Assembly: GCF_017591435.1 (NCBI RefSeq)
Contig: NC_059301.1
Span: forward strand, 6,545,060-6,609,059
Source: Portunus trituberculatus
Taxonomy: Eukaryota; Arthropoda; Malacostraca; Decapoda; Portunidae
Length of the DNA stretch: 64,000 nucleotides
Direction of reading: 5' to 3'
Shown in pieces: positions 1 through 25,759 of the stretch (position 1 is the stretch's first letter; each line of letters opens with the position of its first letter). Position numbers and translations under genes: made by a program. Below the pieces are notes generated by a model. The model was not told the origin of the DNA, did not search any database, and saw only the letters and a list, made by a program, of their open reading frames with translations.

Positions 1-875
1 ACTGGTAGAGGCAAAACGCCAGAGGCACCTCCGCTTTGAGGGATCCTGAGGAGGAATTGGAGAATTAGGACAAGATACAGAAATGAGATTGTGATCGGAG
101 GAGCCCAACGGAGAAGATGGGTAATAGCATAAGCAGAATGATTAAAGGTAAGGAAAAGATCAAGAATGTTTGGGCGTATCTCCAAGACGGTCAGCAATAC
201 GAGTAGGTTGTATCACCAGTTGCTTTAGGTCATGAAGAATAGCAAATTTGAAGGCTAGTTCACCAGGATGGTCAGTGAAGGGAGAGGAAAGCCAAAGCTG
301 GTGGTGAACATTGAAATCTCCAAGGATGGAAATCTCTGCGCAAGAGTAGAGGGACTGAATGTGCTCCACTTTGGAAGTTAAATAGTCAAAGAATTTACTA
401 TAGTCAGAGGAATTAGGGGAGAGATAGACAGCACAGATAAATTTAGTTAGAGAGTGACTATTGAATCTAAGCCAGATGGTGGAAAACTCGGAAGATTCAA
501 GAGCATGTGTACGAGAGCAAGTTAAGTCGTTGCGCACATAGACGCAACATCCAGCTTTGGAACTAAACTGAGGATAGAGAAAGTAGGAGGGAAGAGAAAA
601 GGGATTACTATCGTTTCCCTCAGACATCTGTGTTTTAGTGAGGAAAAGAAGATGAGGTTTAGTAGAGGACAGGTGGTGTTCCACAGATTGAAAATTTGAT
701 CTAAGACCGCTAATGTTGCAGAAGTTAATGAAGGAAAAGTCGAGGGAGGTGTCAAGACATTTTAGGTCGCCACCGAGAGAGCAGTCCGACCTGGGGACAT
801 TTCTGGTCCTTTTCTCAGAAGGGGACTCCGATGCTGGATTTGGAGTCTCCATTTTGAATTGTGAGTTTTAAGTGA
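1..875 (-). mobile_element. Jockey-like LINE, 5' endonuclease fragment (copy A)
   Basis: The minus strand encodes an open 230-residue stretch from an ATG at 852 to about 160, and homology continues after a frame break to the window edge. It matches the apurinic/apyrimidinic-type endonuclease half of the other Jockey-like copies in this window (28-31, 32-35 and 62-64 kb). Visible motifs are FINFCNISGLRSNF near the start and ISILGDFNVHH further on. The motif usually read LTET is LTKT here, so a catalytic Glu is replaced by Lys, which suggests a dead copy. The element begins close to the ATG and is followed directly by (TC)n and (TA)n. No ORF1 is seen. The rest of the element lies to the left of the window. 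Jockey/CR1-superfamily placement is by motif only. Confidence 0.85.
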
Positions 876-1251
<376 letters not shown>

Positions 1252-1542
1252 ATTTGTTTATTTACATATATTGAGCATATAGATGAGCGGGAAAATTTTT
1301 CATATATGTTTGGTTATATGTGATGGCTAATTTACTATTTATTAACTTCTTTAAGACATTTTCCTTACATCTGATGAGAATACCGAAATTAAGGACATAT
1401 GTATAGATACAAGTTGCTTTGCTATATTATAAGCCTTTTACATCAAAGAATTCTGCCCTGCACTCAACGTACAACCCAGCGACCCTCAAACCTTCTCAAG
1501 CATGAAAAGAAACAACTGATCACAGCCGCCGCATATTGAGTC

Positions 1543-1543
1543 T

Positions 1544-1576
<33 letters not shown>
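1543..1576. repeat. (CAG)n microsatellite, about 11 units
   Basis: A short CAG run in non-coding sequence just downstream of the last IR exon. No coding frame is supported across it. Confidence 0.9.
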
Positions 1577-1577
<1 letters not shown>

Positions 1578-1719
1578 CAGCAACACTTGCCTTGGCTGAC
1601 CCAGACTGACCCAAGATGGCCACTGAATAGATATTGAAAGATTGATTTATATTCTGAATTTGTTATAATTATTGAATTCTGTTTACATACAGTATTTCAC
1701 CTAAAGTTTATTTTAAGTT

Positions 1720-1822
<103 letters not shown>

Positions 1823-1864
1823 TACGTGTATGCGCTAAACTGAGCTCTCTTACCGACGCAGAAC

Positions 1865-15952
<14,088 letters not shown>

Positions 15953-16124
15953 TTCGCTGCTGAGGGTCGGGAGGGAGTAACATTGAAAAAAGTCGCTTAA
16001 GTGATGAAAATACTTCCAGGGAATGAATTGATTAACTAAAACATAGCAGGATTAACAACAGAAAAAACAGTTCATACGTGCCTTGGTAATACGCATATAG
16101 TGAAGAAATGAATTTACTGTTTGT
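15953..16124. other. Putative 5' flank of the IR gene
   Basis: 172 bases upstream of the IR ATG. I see no clear TATA box or initiator, and no coding. The 5' UTR may be short or contain an intron; the promoter cannot be placed from sequence alone. Confidence 0.4.
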
Positions 16125-16513
16125 ATTTACCTAGTTGTATTTACTTAGTTGTAGTTTTAGAGCCTGGGCTTTATGCTCGTGTGGCCCCGTTTCCATATCT
16201 ACACTTATCCAATTTTTTATTTAAAACTATGTACACTCATTGCTGACACCACTTCTTCACTCAAACTGTTCCACGTCTCAACACATCTTTATGGGAAACT
16301 ATATTTTTTAACATCTCTCAGACATCTTCCCTTTCTCAGCTTTTTACTATGTGATCTTGTGCTTCGAATGTCATATTCTTCTCTCAGGATCAGTTTCTCA
16401 TTATCCACTTGGTCCATTCCGTTGATCAATTTACAAACTTGTGTCAGATCCCCTCTCTCCTTTCTCTGTTCCAGGGTTGGTAGATCCATAGCCTTTAGTC
16501 TCTCCTCATATGT

Positions 16514-16520
<7 letters not shown>
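16125..16520 (-). mobile_element. 3' end of a non-LTR retrotransposon (CR1/Jockey-type C-terminus)
   Basis: The minus strand encodes YEERLKAMDLPTLEQRKERG, DLTQVCKLINGMDQVD and KKLRKGRCLRDVKKYSFP. After one frame break it continues with CVETWNSLSEEVVSA-like sequence and a stop after a GATRA-like end. This pattern (TLExRR, RGD, TRxH, WNSLxxEVV) is the usual extreme C-terminus of LINE RT proteins. The 3' terminus carries a short tandem tail (ctaggtaaatacaactagg type, about 16125-16155). 5' truncated at (GT)n 16516-16588. Confidence 0.8.

Positions 16521-16588
<68 letters not shown>
16516..16588. repeat. (GT)n microsatellite
   Basis: About 36 GT units at the 5' truncation point of the LINE tail, followed by a T run. 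Confidence 0.95.
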
Positions 16589-16590
<2 letters not shown>

Positions 16591-16619
16591 TTAGATTTTT
16601 TTTTTTTTTTGTATGACTG

Positions 16620-17550
16620 GTTTTCAATTTTTAAAGATGACTTATTTATTAACTGATCTTTGATAACTGAGCAGACGGGAAGTGACGTTATGATAGAACG
16701 TTCACTTCTGTACAGTTCATAATTCCCAGATTTTCACAGCATCGCGCAGCATTAGCAGGAGTGCCGTTCACTTCACTACATTGTCGTTGAATTCCATAAG
16801 TTCTCTATAGTTTGTGTCTTGACTTTTATTTATTAACAACTTAAATGTCGTCAGATTTTTTTAAAATCAGAAATAAAGGCAAAGTAATACACCTAGCCAC
16901 TCTGACGCAGTGTGATAACAAACAAAAAGCAGCAGTAGATCATTATTAATATTTCGGGGTTATTAAAAAAAAAAATAAATAAAAATAAACAGGAGTAATC
17001 CTTATTTTGCAATGTTCTTCAAGAACTCCTGATTCACTGGAGTAATTCTCATTTTGTAGTGTTTTATTTAAAGTACTGATTTACTGGTGTAATTCTTATT
17101 TTGGAATTGTTTTACTTAAAACTGATGATTCCTTTCCATTTCTGTTTGCAACATTGTCCTTATCTTCAATATGGCTGTCTTTCTGTGCAGTGTGTTTGCT
17201 GTGTATCTTACCAGAGCGTGAGTCATGCCCCTGGAAATATAGTTGTTTTGTGCTTCATATCTTGCAGCTTGTTATCGTGGATATTCCTGATATTGTTACC
17301 GATACAACATAGGTTTTTGTTACCTGGATTCTTTAGTTAAATGGCAAGAATCATGGCAGATTGGTGAAGGGTAAAGAAACAAATGTTTTAGAAAAGTTCA
17401 TATTTAGGAACGCGTGTGACACAGTAACAAAACCACAGTGAACCTTGGGGGCATTTATTCGTAAACCATAGTCGTTGATCAACTTACGCTCATAGTCTAC
17501 TGAAAAGGAAACGGTTCGATGTAACTTGCAAACCTGAGCACTGGTTGTGT
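16620..17550. other. Unassigned AT-rich interval
   Basis: About 930 bases with no convincing gene. A short variant repeat of the form gattyactggwgtaattcttattttg occurs around 17025-17105, in two to three copies. Open frames are below 80 codons and lack recognisable motifs. Confidence 0.5.
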
Positions 17551-18135
17551 CTAGGAAGGTTCCAAGTGTCCCTCATGATGTCTAGACCTCGGGTGGTGTT
17601 GTGTGTGTGGCTTTGGAGGGGACGTCATCGCCTCCGGGGTAGATGCACGCACACGTAATCTTCGGAAAGCTGAGGTGGAATCTGAATGTGTAAATTCTGA
17701 AAACCTTGTATTAGTGTGGAGTCCAAAAGGCTCAAAAACTCCACAAGTACCGTAGTACAAAAACCCAGACTGAATGTCGTGCAAGGACGGGGACGGGAGC
17801 GATGTACTCCACGGCACTCCAGTCCATCTTGGCGACAGTGAAGCGAGGGCGGAGGAGAGGTCGCTGCGTGTCACGCTGATTGGCAGCTCCGTGCTTGTGC
17901 TCGTCGCGGCGTCAAGCAGACCGTGGTTGTAACCGATGTGTTGGTTCAGTGGAACTTCATACCACCAGCGCAGCCACCGCCGCACTGTGTGGGGACTTCT
18001 GCCTGTGTGCTCTGCGATAGCACGCATTGACAATCCCGCACACCACAACCACAGGAAAGTCAGTCGGTCGCACAGACAAGTTTCTTTTCGAGATTGTAAC
18101 TTCATCCTTTTCTTTGCAACGCAGCAAAATAACAT
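17551..18135 (-). CDS. Orphan helix-turn-helix protein, single exon
   Basis: An intact 194-codon ATG-to-TAG frame. Residues 22-60 form a homeodomain-like helix-turn-helix: LTFLWLWCAGLSMRAIAEHT then GRSPHTVRRWLRWW. The second-helix/turn/recognition-helix pattern is that of transposase and resolvase DNA-binding domains. A second ATG at codon 11 (18105) is an equally good start. The rest is low in recognisable motifs and rich in Ser, Pro, His and Arg; no catalytic DDE residues can be assigned. It could be a domesticated or decaying transposase N-terminus, or a lineage-specific DNA-binding protein. No introns are needed. It lies about 1.6 kb upstream of the IR gene on the same strand, with no evident link. 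Confidence 0.55.
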   Translation of the reverse strand: MLFCCVAKKRMKLQSRKETCLCDRLTFLWLWCAGLSMRAIAEHTGRSPHTVRRWLRWWYEVPLNQHIGYNHGLLDAATSTSTELPISVTRSDLSSALASLSPRWTGVPWSTSLPSPSLHDIQSGFLYYGTCGVFEPFGLHTNTRFSEFTHSDSTSAFRRLRVRASTPEAMTSPPKPHTQHHPRSRHHEGHLEPS

Positions 18136-18253
18136 CTAATGGTGTCCTACAGAAGATTGAAAAAAATATAGATGTAGTGCTAATAGAACTCAGTCCAGTG
18201 TGTGTGTGTGTGTGTGTGTATGTGTATTTATTTATTTATTCAAATAATGACAT

Positions 18254-18458
<205 letters not shown>

Positions 18459-18479
18459 GTGTATGTATAATGACATCCC

Positions 18480-19435
18480 AAATCAGAAATTTGATGTCTT
18501 GAGCACAGTAAAATTTTCTGTAAGATATTTATCTATTGCCACTTTTAAACAAGTCTCACCGTCAGTAGGTATGGTGGTGGGGCGGAGCAAGGAAGGGCGG
18601 GAGCAGTGAGTGGTGATGGCGGGCAAGCAGGAATAAAGTGAGTCATGGGAGTAACATCGCGACTTAATGTAGGCAGCACGCATTGGCAGGACCGTGATGC
18701 GCTCACACAAACTTCTCTACCGCCTAAATCTGTTATCATGATTACTCTGAATGATTAAATATTTCTCTTATTGTCAAGCTGTGCAGATTGAAGAAAAACG
18801 TCCACGATGAAAATCATCAATTATATTTGTCATAGTAATGGTACTTGATGGTGGTAGTAGGGGTGGTGGTGGGAAAAAAATGACGGCAGTAGTAGTAATG
18901 CCATATAGTGGTGATAGTAATAGTAAAAGTATGTAATAATAGTAGTATTGGCAGTTGTAGTTGTAGTAATGGTTAGCTAGCTCCCTTGCAAACATGAATT
19001 TCATTCCCATGATGGGAATAGTATCACGATGACTGCAATAAACATACTTATAAACAATGTCATACCAACACTGTTGTACCTAATCATCCAGGACGTGTGG
19101 TATTTTATATAGAATGATTAACAGCCTTACACCAGAAGCATTTGTCAGCATTTATTACACTCTGTTATGTTAATTTAATGTGTCATGGATCAGTATGGCG
19201 TGTACTTGACCCTTCTTCCTTCAGAATTGGAGATAGCTTAAAATAAGAAATTTACGTAGGTGTGTTCCCTACATGAACAAATTCCATTATACATGTAATA
19301 TCTATAAATAAAATCTTAATTTTGAAAACATTCATAAATACTTTCTATTACTATTCATCTATAAATACCTTAGACAGTTATAAGAGACTCAAACTCAAAA
19401 GGTACACCCATCACACAACACTCGTAGCAACAATG
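18480..19435. other. Unassigned AT-rich interval
   Basis: No gene recognised. A region of imperfect (GTA/GTAGTA) trinucleotides lies at 18840-18975. Short minus-strand frames near 18483-18740 have no known motif. Confidence 0.5.
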
Positions 19436-19439
19436 TTTA

Positions 19440-19580
19440 CCTTACTTGAGCTCAGTTTAGAACAATTCTTTTTAGGAATCGTGCGTTTTGCTGCACACCT
19501 CACATTTGGAATTCTCTGCCTATACGCATGAAAAAACTTAGTTAACAGTGGCAATTTGTCCGAATTTTAAAGAAATCAAT
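19440..19580 (+). mobile_element. LINE C-terminal relic
   Basis: After allowing frameshifts the plus strand reads RNRAF, then HIWNSLPIRMK, matching the R...WNSLP signature of LINE RT C-termini. It is too degraded to classify. Confidence 0.4.
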
Positions 19581-19734
19581 AAAAAACATGTATACATTTC
19601 ACAATAATAGTCTATAATGTATTAATAATCATTGTAACATAGAGTAATTCATTCACATATTTACCTTATTCTTATATTAATATTTTTTATTGTGATAAAT
19701 TATTATATTAGTCTTCATTTATTGCCATTGTTAT

Positions 19735-19766
19735 TATTGCTTATTATTATTGTTATTTTTATTATC

Positions 19767-19799
<33 letters not shown>

Positions 19800-19816
19800 T
19801 TCATTTTCATTATTAC

Positions 19817-19880
<64 letters not shown>

Positions 19881-19936
19881 GTTGTTATTATTATTATCAT
19901 CATTATTGTTATTATCATTATTATTATTGCTTATTA

Positions 19937-19994
<58 letters not shown>

Positions 19995-20006
19995 CATTAT
20001 TATTAT
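19735..20006. repeat. Imperfect (TTA)n tract
   Basis: Trinucleotide TTA/TTG array that served as the target of the Gypsy element starting at 20007. The matching right half is at 24463-24560. Confidence 0.9.
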
Positions 20007-20557
20007 TGTTACGGCCCACCCGTAACATACTCCACTACCATCACCTCCTCCGCTTGCTACCTCGTTCGCCACCTCTCCACCTCCCCTCCACGTCACCGTC
20101 TCATGAACCCCCGCTCCTGTCCCGAAGTAGGATTCGCGTGGCCCCATTCGACTCAAGCGAGCTCCCTGACTTTTGAAAGGCAGTCGAGGTCAAGGCCTCA
20201 ACCAGTGAACACAACGCCTCTTGGAATACCATGGGATCCACATCACCCAGCACTTCACCACTGCGACACCTCATAAGTATCACTTCCCCTCGTTCCGTTT
20301 TTCCACATTGCCTCCATATAGGATTAGTATTATTGTTAGGTATTGTTAAGTTGGGTTCTTTAGGGTTATATTTATTTATGTGTTATATCTATCTGTGTAT
20401 GTCAGTTTCATGTGTTTTGTTATTAGGTTATTAAATAACTTCTTAAGTGCCCCTTTGCATATCCTCACCAGTTGAACCTGCAGTGTTTTTTTGTTTTTTT
20501 TATTGTTATTGTTCACCGGCTTCCCGATGCCAATCTTACCCATTTAACCGGTGAACG
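20007..20557 (+). repeat. 5' LTR of the Gmr1-like Gypsy element
   Basis: Begins tgttacggcccacccgtaac and matches the 3' LTR throughout, with scattered substitutions and a missing stretch near 20155. It ends at gtgaacg, five bases short of the GTAACA terminus. attaaataact near 20430 could serve as a poly(A)-signal region. Confidence 0.88.
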
Positions 20558-20574
20558 GTGACTCATACACGTAT

Positions 20575-20930
20575 CAAGGTAAAGTGTCCCTGACTGATGG
20601 TAAAGACAAGGCAATAAATGTCAAGGTTCTGCGTGATACAGGTGCTGCCCAATCCATCTTAAGGGGAAGATGCCATCCCTAACATCAAACAGGCTTTCAC
20701 TGGGGAGAAGGTGATCCTTACAGGTCTCGAATCACAGCCCTCCTATCCCTTGGCTAACATTAGCTTACAGTGCCCCTTCATTTCAGGAGAGGTTGAGGTA
20801 GCCATTAAACCTGGTGAACTGCCAGTACCAGGGGTACATCTTGTACTGGGTAACGATCTTGCGGGTAACTTGGCTGTTCCAAACTTAATTGTTCTTGATT
20901 CTCCCTTAACAGAAAGTCCCACTAAGACCC
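20575..20930 (+). pseudogene. Retroelement aspartic protease
   Basis: The frame has the catalytic triad LRDTGAAQSIL (DTGA at about 20634-20645), and an open stretch from about 20711 (ITGLESQPSYPLA-like, HLVLGNDLAG) contains the family's second-half G-N-D-L motif. One frameshift near 20670 separates the parts. It is followed in frame by a linker ending FYYQEGVLMRAYRP, which in Gypsy elements precedes the integrase zinc finger. Confidence 0.75.
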
Positions 20931-21254
20931 TGGACGAAACATCCCCTCACTTCTTCCCAGTGTGTGCAGTCACCAGGTCTCAGTCCAAGTCCCCTGCCCT
21001 TTCACCACCTCCTCCACCAATGATTGCCTCTACTGACAACTTGTACAATAACATCATTTCAAAGGAGAATTTGATTAATGCTCAGGAACAGGATCTCACT
21101 TTGGCTAAGATCAGACATGTTGCCAGTGAGACAAAGGATATGTCTAAATTGCCTTGTTTTTATTATCAGGAAGGAGTCCTGATGCGTGCCTACAGACCTC
21201 CTGAACTGAAACAACTAGACACCTGGTCAGAAACACATCAAGTTGTCATCCCTT

Positions 21255-22330
21255 GTCTGTAAGACCAGCCATTATAGAACTAGCTCATGATGGATTGTCA
21301 GGTCATCTAGGCATCCAAAAAACCTACAAGAAGGCTCTTCAACATTTTTTTGGCCAGGAATGAAAAAGGATGTGTCACACTATGTAAAAACATGTCATAT
21401 ATGTCAAATTGTGGGTAAGCCTAACGAACGCCTTGTGCCAGCTCCTCTGACGCCTATTCCAGTTCAGACGGAGCCCTTCGAAAAGATCATTCTAGACTGC
21501 GTAGGGCCCTTACCCAAAACCAAACGAGGGAATCAGTATTTGTTAACCCTCATGGATCCCACTACCAGGTACCCTGAAGCATTCCCTCTTAAGAACATCA
21601 CATCAAAGACCATTGTAAAACATCTAATACATTTTTTCACCTCGGTAGGAATTCCAAAACAAATTCAGTCTGACAAGGGTAGCAATTTCACTAGCAATTT
21701 TTTCCAACAGATAGTGAATGAGCTAAACATCGACCATGTAACCTCCTCGGCTTACCACCCCAATCCCAAGGCTGTCTGGAGCGGTTTCACCAAACATTAA
21801 AATCCATGATGAAGAAGTATTGCTTGGAGCATCAAGGAGACTGGGATGAAAGTATCTCTTTCCTTCTCTTCGCTTTAAGAGAATCTCCTCAAGATTCTTT
21901 AGGTTACTCCCTTTTGAATTACTCTATGGTAGACAGATCAGGGGGCCTCTCAAAATATTAAAGGATCAATGGTTTACTCAAAATACTCCTTCAAGCCCCA
22001 GTGTGTCTGACTACATCAGTAACCTTAAGAATAAAATCAGTGAAGTCAGATCTTTTGCTAAATCAAACTTCCTCAAATCTCAAACTAAAATGCAACAAAA
22101 TTCTCTTCCCAAATCTGTCATGAGAAGTTTCAAACCAGGAGACAAGGTTTTACTTTTCTCCCCACTCCAGGCAATGCTCTTCACAGTAAGTTCATGGGAC
22201 CTTATGTTGTGGCTCAAAAACTAAGTCCATTAAACTATGTGGTCCACACTCCTGACCGTCGTAAGGATTCCCAACTAGTTCATATTAATCTAATGAAACC
22301 TTACCACTCCAGAGAACCAGAGGACGACTT
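21255..22330 (+). pseudogene. Retroelement integrase with GPY/F module
   Basis: The H2C2 zinc finger spans a frameshift (HDGLSGHLG then VKTCHIC, about 21285-21405). The DDE core shows ILDCVGPLPKT, IQSDKGSNFTSNF and SAYHPN, with the acidic residues at expected spacing. The core C-terminus continues in two frames to 22000. KPGDKVLLFSP and GPYVVAQKLSPLNYVV (22135-22250) form the GPY/F module typical of Gypsy integrases. Its position ahead of RT is the notable point. Confidence 0.82.
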
Positions 22331-22479
22331 GTCTCGCACTGTACCTGTATGTCTGGTAGGGAAGGAGTCTGGTCCTGTGCCCCCCGAGGAAGAGTCCGAC
22401 ATCGAATTCCTCTTCTCGTCACCTAAAGGACGCCCCTCAAACAGCCAAATCATGTCCAACCTTGATGAGGTGTTTTTTC

Positions 22480-23290
22480 CTTAACACCTTCACAACAGTC
22501 TGATCTTAAAAAGTTATTGCTAGACTTTTCAGAAATCACAGGTGACCTTCCAGGACTTTGTACTACTATCCAACATGATATAACATTAATATCTAATGAC
22601 ATCAAGCCTATAAGACAACCAGCCTATCGCATTTCACCCATTAAAAGAGACTTGATGAAAAAGAGGTAGACTATCTGCTCTGTCATCACCTTGCAGAACC
22701 TAGTATATCCCCCTGGGCTTCTCCCTGCCTGTTAACATCTAAGCCAGATGGTAGTAGTCGATTTTGCACCGACTACAGGAAATTAAATAAAGTGACGGTG
22801 CCAGACTCCTACCCATTGCCCTTGATAGAGGACCTTATAGATAGCATAGGAGTAGCCAAATTTGTAACCACTATAGATTTACTTAAAGGTTACTACCAGA
22901 TTCCCTCTCGGACGAGGCCCGAATAATATCCGCCTTCATCACCCCCTTCGGGCTATACCAATACACAGTGATGCCCTTCGGCTTGTCTAATGCTCCCGCC
23001 ACCTTCCAGAGGGCTATAAATTACATCACCCAGGACTTGGAGGGAACATCTGCATATCTGGACGACCTGGTGGTGACTTCGGACGACTGGGTGACACATC
23101 TGACCCGTCTCCGGAGGCTGATGGGTCGGTTGCAGGAAGCCGGTCTTACAATCAACCTGGCCAAGTCCACCTTCGGGAAGTCTACGGTGGTCTACCTGGG
23201 ACATGTGGTTGGGAACGGCAAGGTTCGCCCCAAGAGAGCTAACGTGGAGGCCATCCTTGGCTTCCTGTCCCTACCACCAGGAAAGCTCTC
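22480..23290 (+). pseudogene. Retroelement reverse transcriptase (Gypsy type)
   Basis: Visible blocks: FCTDYRKLNKVTVPDSYPLP, FVTTIDLLKGYYQIP, TPFGLYQYTVMPFGLSNAP and the catalytic YLDDLVVTS (about 23055), then GHVVGNGKVRPKRANVEAI. Frameshifts occur near 22660 and 22905. Sequence relatedness is to Gypsy/Ty3, not Copia. Confidence 0.85.
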
Positions 23291-23894
23291 ATGAGGTTCT
23301 TGGGGATGGCTGGTTTCTACAGACGATTCTGTAGGAACTTCACCCTGGCCGCCCCCCTGACGGACCTTATCAGCACTTCCGTCCCCTTCCACTGGACCCC
23401 GACCTGCGACCAAGCCTTCCAACATCTTAAGGCGTTCCTCTCCTCGGAGCCAGTGGTCTGGACGCCAGATCACTCCCACCCCTTCCATCTACAAGTGGAC
23501 GCGAGTGGAGTTGGAGTGGGTGCTGTCCTCCTACAAGCGGACCCCCACAAGCGGCATCCTCCATCCCATCGCCTATCACTCCGCCAAGCTGAAGAAACAC
23601 CATTGATAAGGAGACTCTGGCACTCATCCTGGCGCTCCAACAATTTGAGTGCTACCTTCATCCTGGCCCTCAAACTACGAAGGTCTTCACCTATCACAAC
23701 CCTCTGGCCTTCCTTCACGCCATGAAGAACCGAAACCAACGCATACTTAGGTGGGCCTTGTTAACTCAACCCTTCAACTTGGAAGTCCACCATATCAAGG
23801 GGGTGGACAACATCATCGCCGACGCCTTATCAAGATCTCTCGAGAGTCTCACCTCCTTCATGAGCCCATTACGGAGGTCTTAGGGGGGACGAAA
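23291..23894 (+). pseudogene. Retroelement RNase H and polypurine tract
   Basis: RFLGMAGFYRRFCRNFT, then HLQVDASGVGVGAVLLQ (RNase H first Asp). After frameshifts comes the VHHIKGVDNIIADALSR-like end (about 23790-23835). A polypurine tract (aggggggacgaaa, 23882-23894) directly abuts the 3' LTR, as needed for plus-strand priming. Confidence 0.8.
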
Positions 23895-24462
23895 TGTTAC
23901 GGCCCGCCCGTAACATACTCCACTACCATCACCTCCTCCGCTTGTTACCTCGTTCGCCACCTCTCCACCTCCCCTTCCACGTCACCGTCTCATGAAGCCC
24001 CGCTACTGTCCCGAAGTTGGATTCACGCGGCCCCATTCGACTCAAGCGGAAGTGTTAAGCAGCTCCTGATTTTTGGAAGTCAGTCGAGGTCAGGCCTCAA
24101 CCAGTGAACACAACGCCTCTTGGAATACCGTGGGATCCACATCACCCAGCACTTCACCACTGCGACACCTCATAAGTATCACTTCCCCTCGTCCCGTTTT
24201 TCCACATTGCCTCCATATAGGATTAGTATTATTGTTAGGTATTGTTAAGTTGGGTTCTTTAGGGTTATATTTATTTATGTGTTATGTCTATCTGTGTATG
24301 TCAGTTTCATGTGTGTTTTGTTATTGGGTTATTAAATAGCTTCTTAAGTGCCCCTTTGCATATCCTCACCAGTTGAACCTGTAGTGTTTTTTTATTTTTT
24401 TATTGTTATTGTTCACCGGCTCCCCGATGCCAATCTTATCCATTTAACCGGTGAACGTAACA
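23895..24462 (+). repeat. 3' LTR of the Gmr1-like Gypsy element
   Basis: 568 bp, TGTTAC to GTAACA. Compared with the 5' LTR it carries a short insertion (gaagtgttaagca near 24050) and scattered substitutions, so the insertion is not recent. Confidence 0.9.
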
Positions 24463-24469
24463 TTATTGA

Positions 24470-24503
<34 letters not shown>

Positions 24504-24527
24504 GCTTATTATTATTATTATTATTAC

Positions 24528-24564
<37 letters not shown>

Positions 24565-24812
24565 GTTATTGTCTTCATTATTTTTGTTATTCTTATTATT
24601 GTCATCAACAATCTTTACTGTCAGATTATCATTATTCATTATTATTATTGCAATCTATTGTTTTTATTATTATATTTTCTATTATTGCAAATTATTTCCT
24701 AATTTTTGGTTATGTCCACTATGCAACATTAAATAATGAAGAGAAGAAAATGTCTATCGAGAGGCTTCGGCTTGATAGACAGAGCCAGTCATATATGTGC
24801 ATATAAATTAAC
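24565..24812. repeat. Duplicated segment next to (TTA)n, copy 1
   Basis: About 250 bp from ttattgtcttcattattttt to tatgtgcatat is repeated with few differences at 26930-27185. Both copies lie directly right of a (TTA)n tract. It may be the 3' part of an unnamed element with a (TAA)n tail on the minus strand. Confidence 0.75.
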
Positions 24813-25139
24813 TATAATGTGTCTGATATAATGGCAATGGATATTTACTTACGCTAACAAGATCAACATAAGTAGTATTTAGGTAAAATATTTGGATAAT
24901 ATAAGTTTAATGCATTTAGTTTTAGTACATTACAGTATGATTTTGCAATTTACGTAAATCCTGTTTAAATTTAAATTTAAAATTTAGAATATCTGGGTAA
25001 TATAAGTTCGGTGGATTTAGTTTTATTCTACTACAGCATGATTTTGCAATTCATGTAAATCCTGCTTAAATTTAACTTTCATTATACAGTATCAAGATTA
25101 TTTAATGTTTTCATTTCATCTTTTTATTTATTTTTTTTT

Positions 25140-25340
25140 TATACCGTGTGGGCTATTCACGAGGATTTATTGGCTAAAGGGGATACTTTTTGGGATACCT
25201 CCTATCTCAAAGCCCACCCGCTAGGAAACTGTTGTCTCGAGTGAGGAAGCCCAACCTACACTCAGTTCGTGGACAGGATTCGAACCCGTGCGCTTGGAGA
25301 CCCCTCGGATCCCAAAGCATGCATGGTTCCTACATTTCTA
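25140..25340 (-). mobile_element. tRNA-derived SINE (type D), inverted copy
   Basis: The reverse complement matches 27188-27400: forward acaggattcgaacccgtgcg is the complement of a B box, and caaagcatgcatggttcc the complement of the head. The body runs through cccacccgctaggaaactg to taaaggggatactttttggg. Confidence 0.8.
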
Positions 25341-25755
25341 GTCAATCAATGTATAGAAAATTTATATAATGTTCTGTTTTGTGGAGTTTTCAGATTGATG
25401 TTTTTTATTTTATTTATTTTTTTTTTTTTTTGTTCCTTGGGTGTGATCAAATAGGTCTTAACATGCCCTCATTGTGACTATTATCGTTTTAATAATATAC
25501 AGCTAGATAGCAAAAATATTGAGACAAAAATTCTACAATAACTTACGTTATTTCAAACTATTAAATAAAAAAGTATGTAGTCCTGTTTCCCTTTAAATGT
25601 TAAGGTGTGATCTGTTTCTTCTGTGTTGCAATTATTTCCTTAACAATCGACGGTCAAATACAACTAAAAGTGGACAAACATTATATCATAAGAAAATTAC
25701 GTAGTGAATGATATGAACTTTTCAGAGCATCGGTTGTTAGTTGTTCAACGAACCT
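25340..25755. other. Unassigned AT-rich interval
   Basis: AT-rich sequence with T runs; no coding, RNA or repeat structure recognised. Confidence 0.5.
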
Positions 25756-25759
25756 TATA

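Larger units (their letters stand above)
20007..24462 (+). mobile_element. Gypsy LTR element with PR-IN-RT-RH order (Gmr1-like)
   Basis: Two long direct repeats (20007-20557 and 23895-24462) bound it; the outer ends are TGTTAC and GTAACA, and TTAT flanks both sides. Between them are protease, integrase with zinc finger and GPY/F module, RT and RNase H, in that order. Ordinary Ty3/Gypsy elements have integrase last. Integrase before RT is known in Ty1/Copia and in the Gmr1-like Gypsy group; the RT and GPY/F motifs here are Gypsy-type. Gag and primer-binding site are missing: protease begins directly after a 5' LTR that lacks its last five bases. Stops and frameshifts break every domain, so it is a non-autonomous, old copy. 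Confidence 0.85.
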
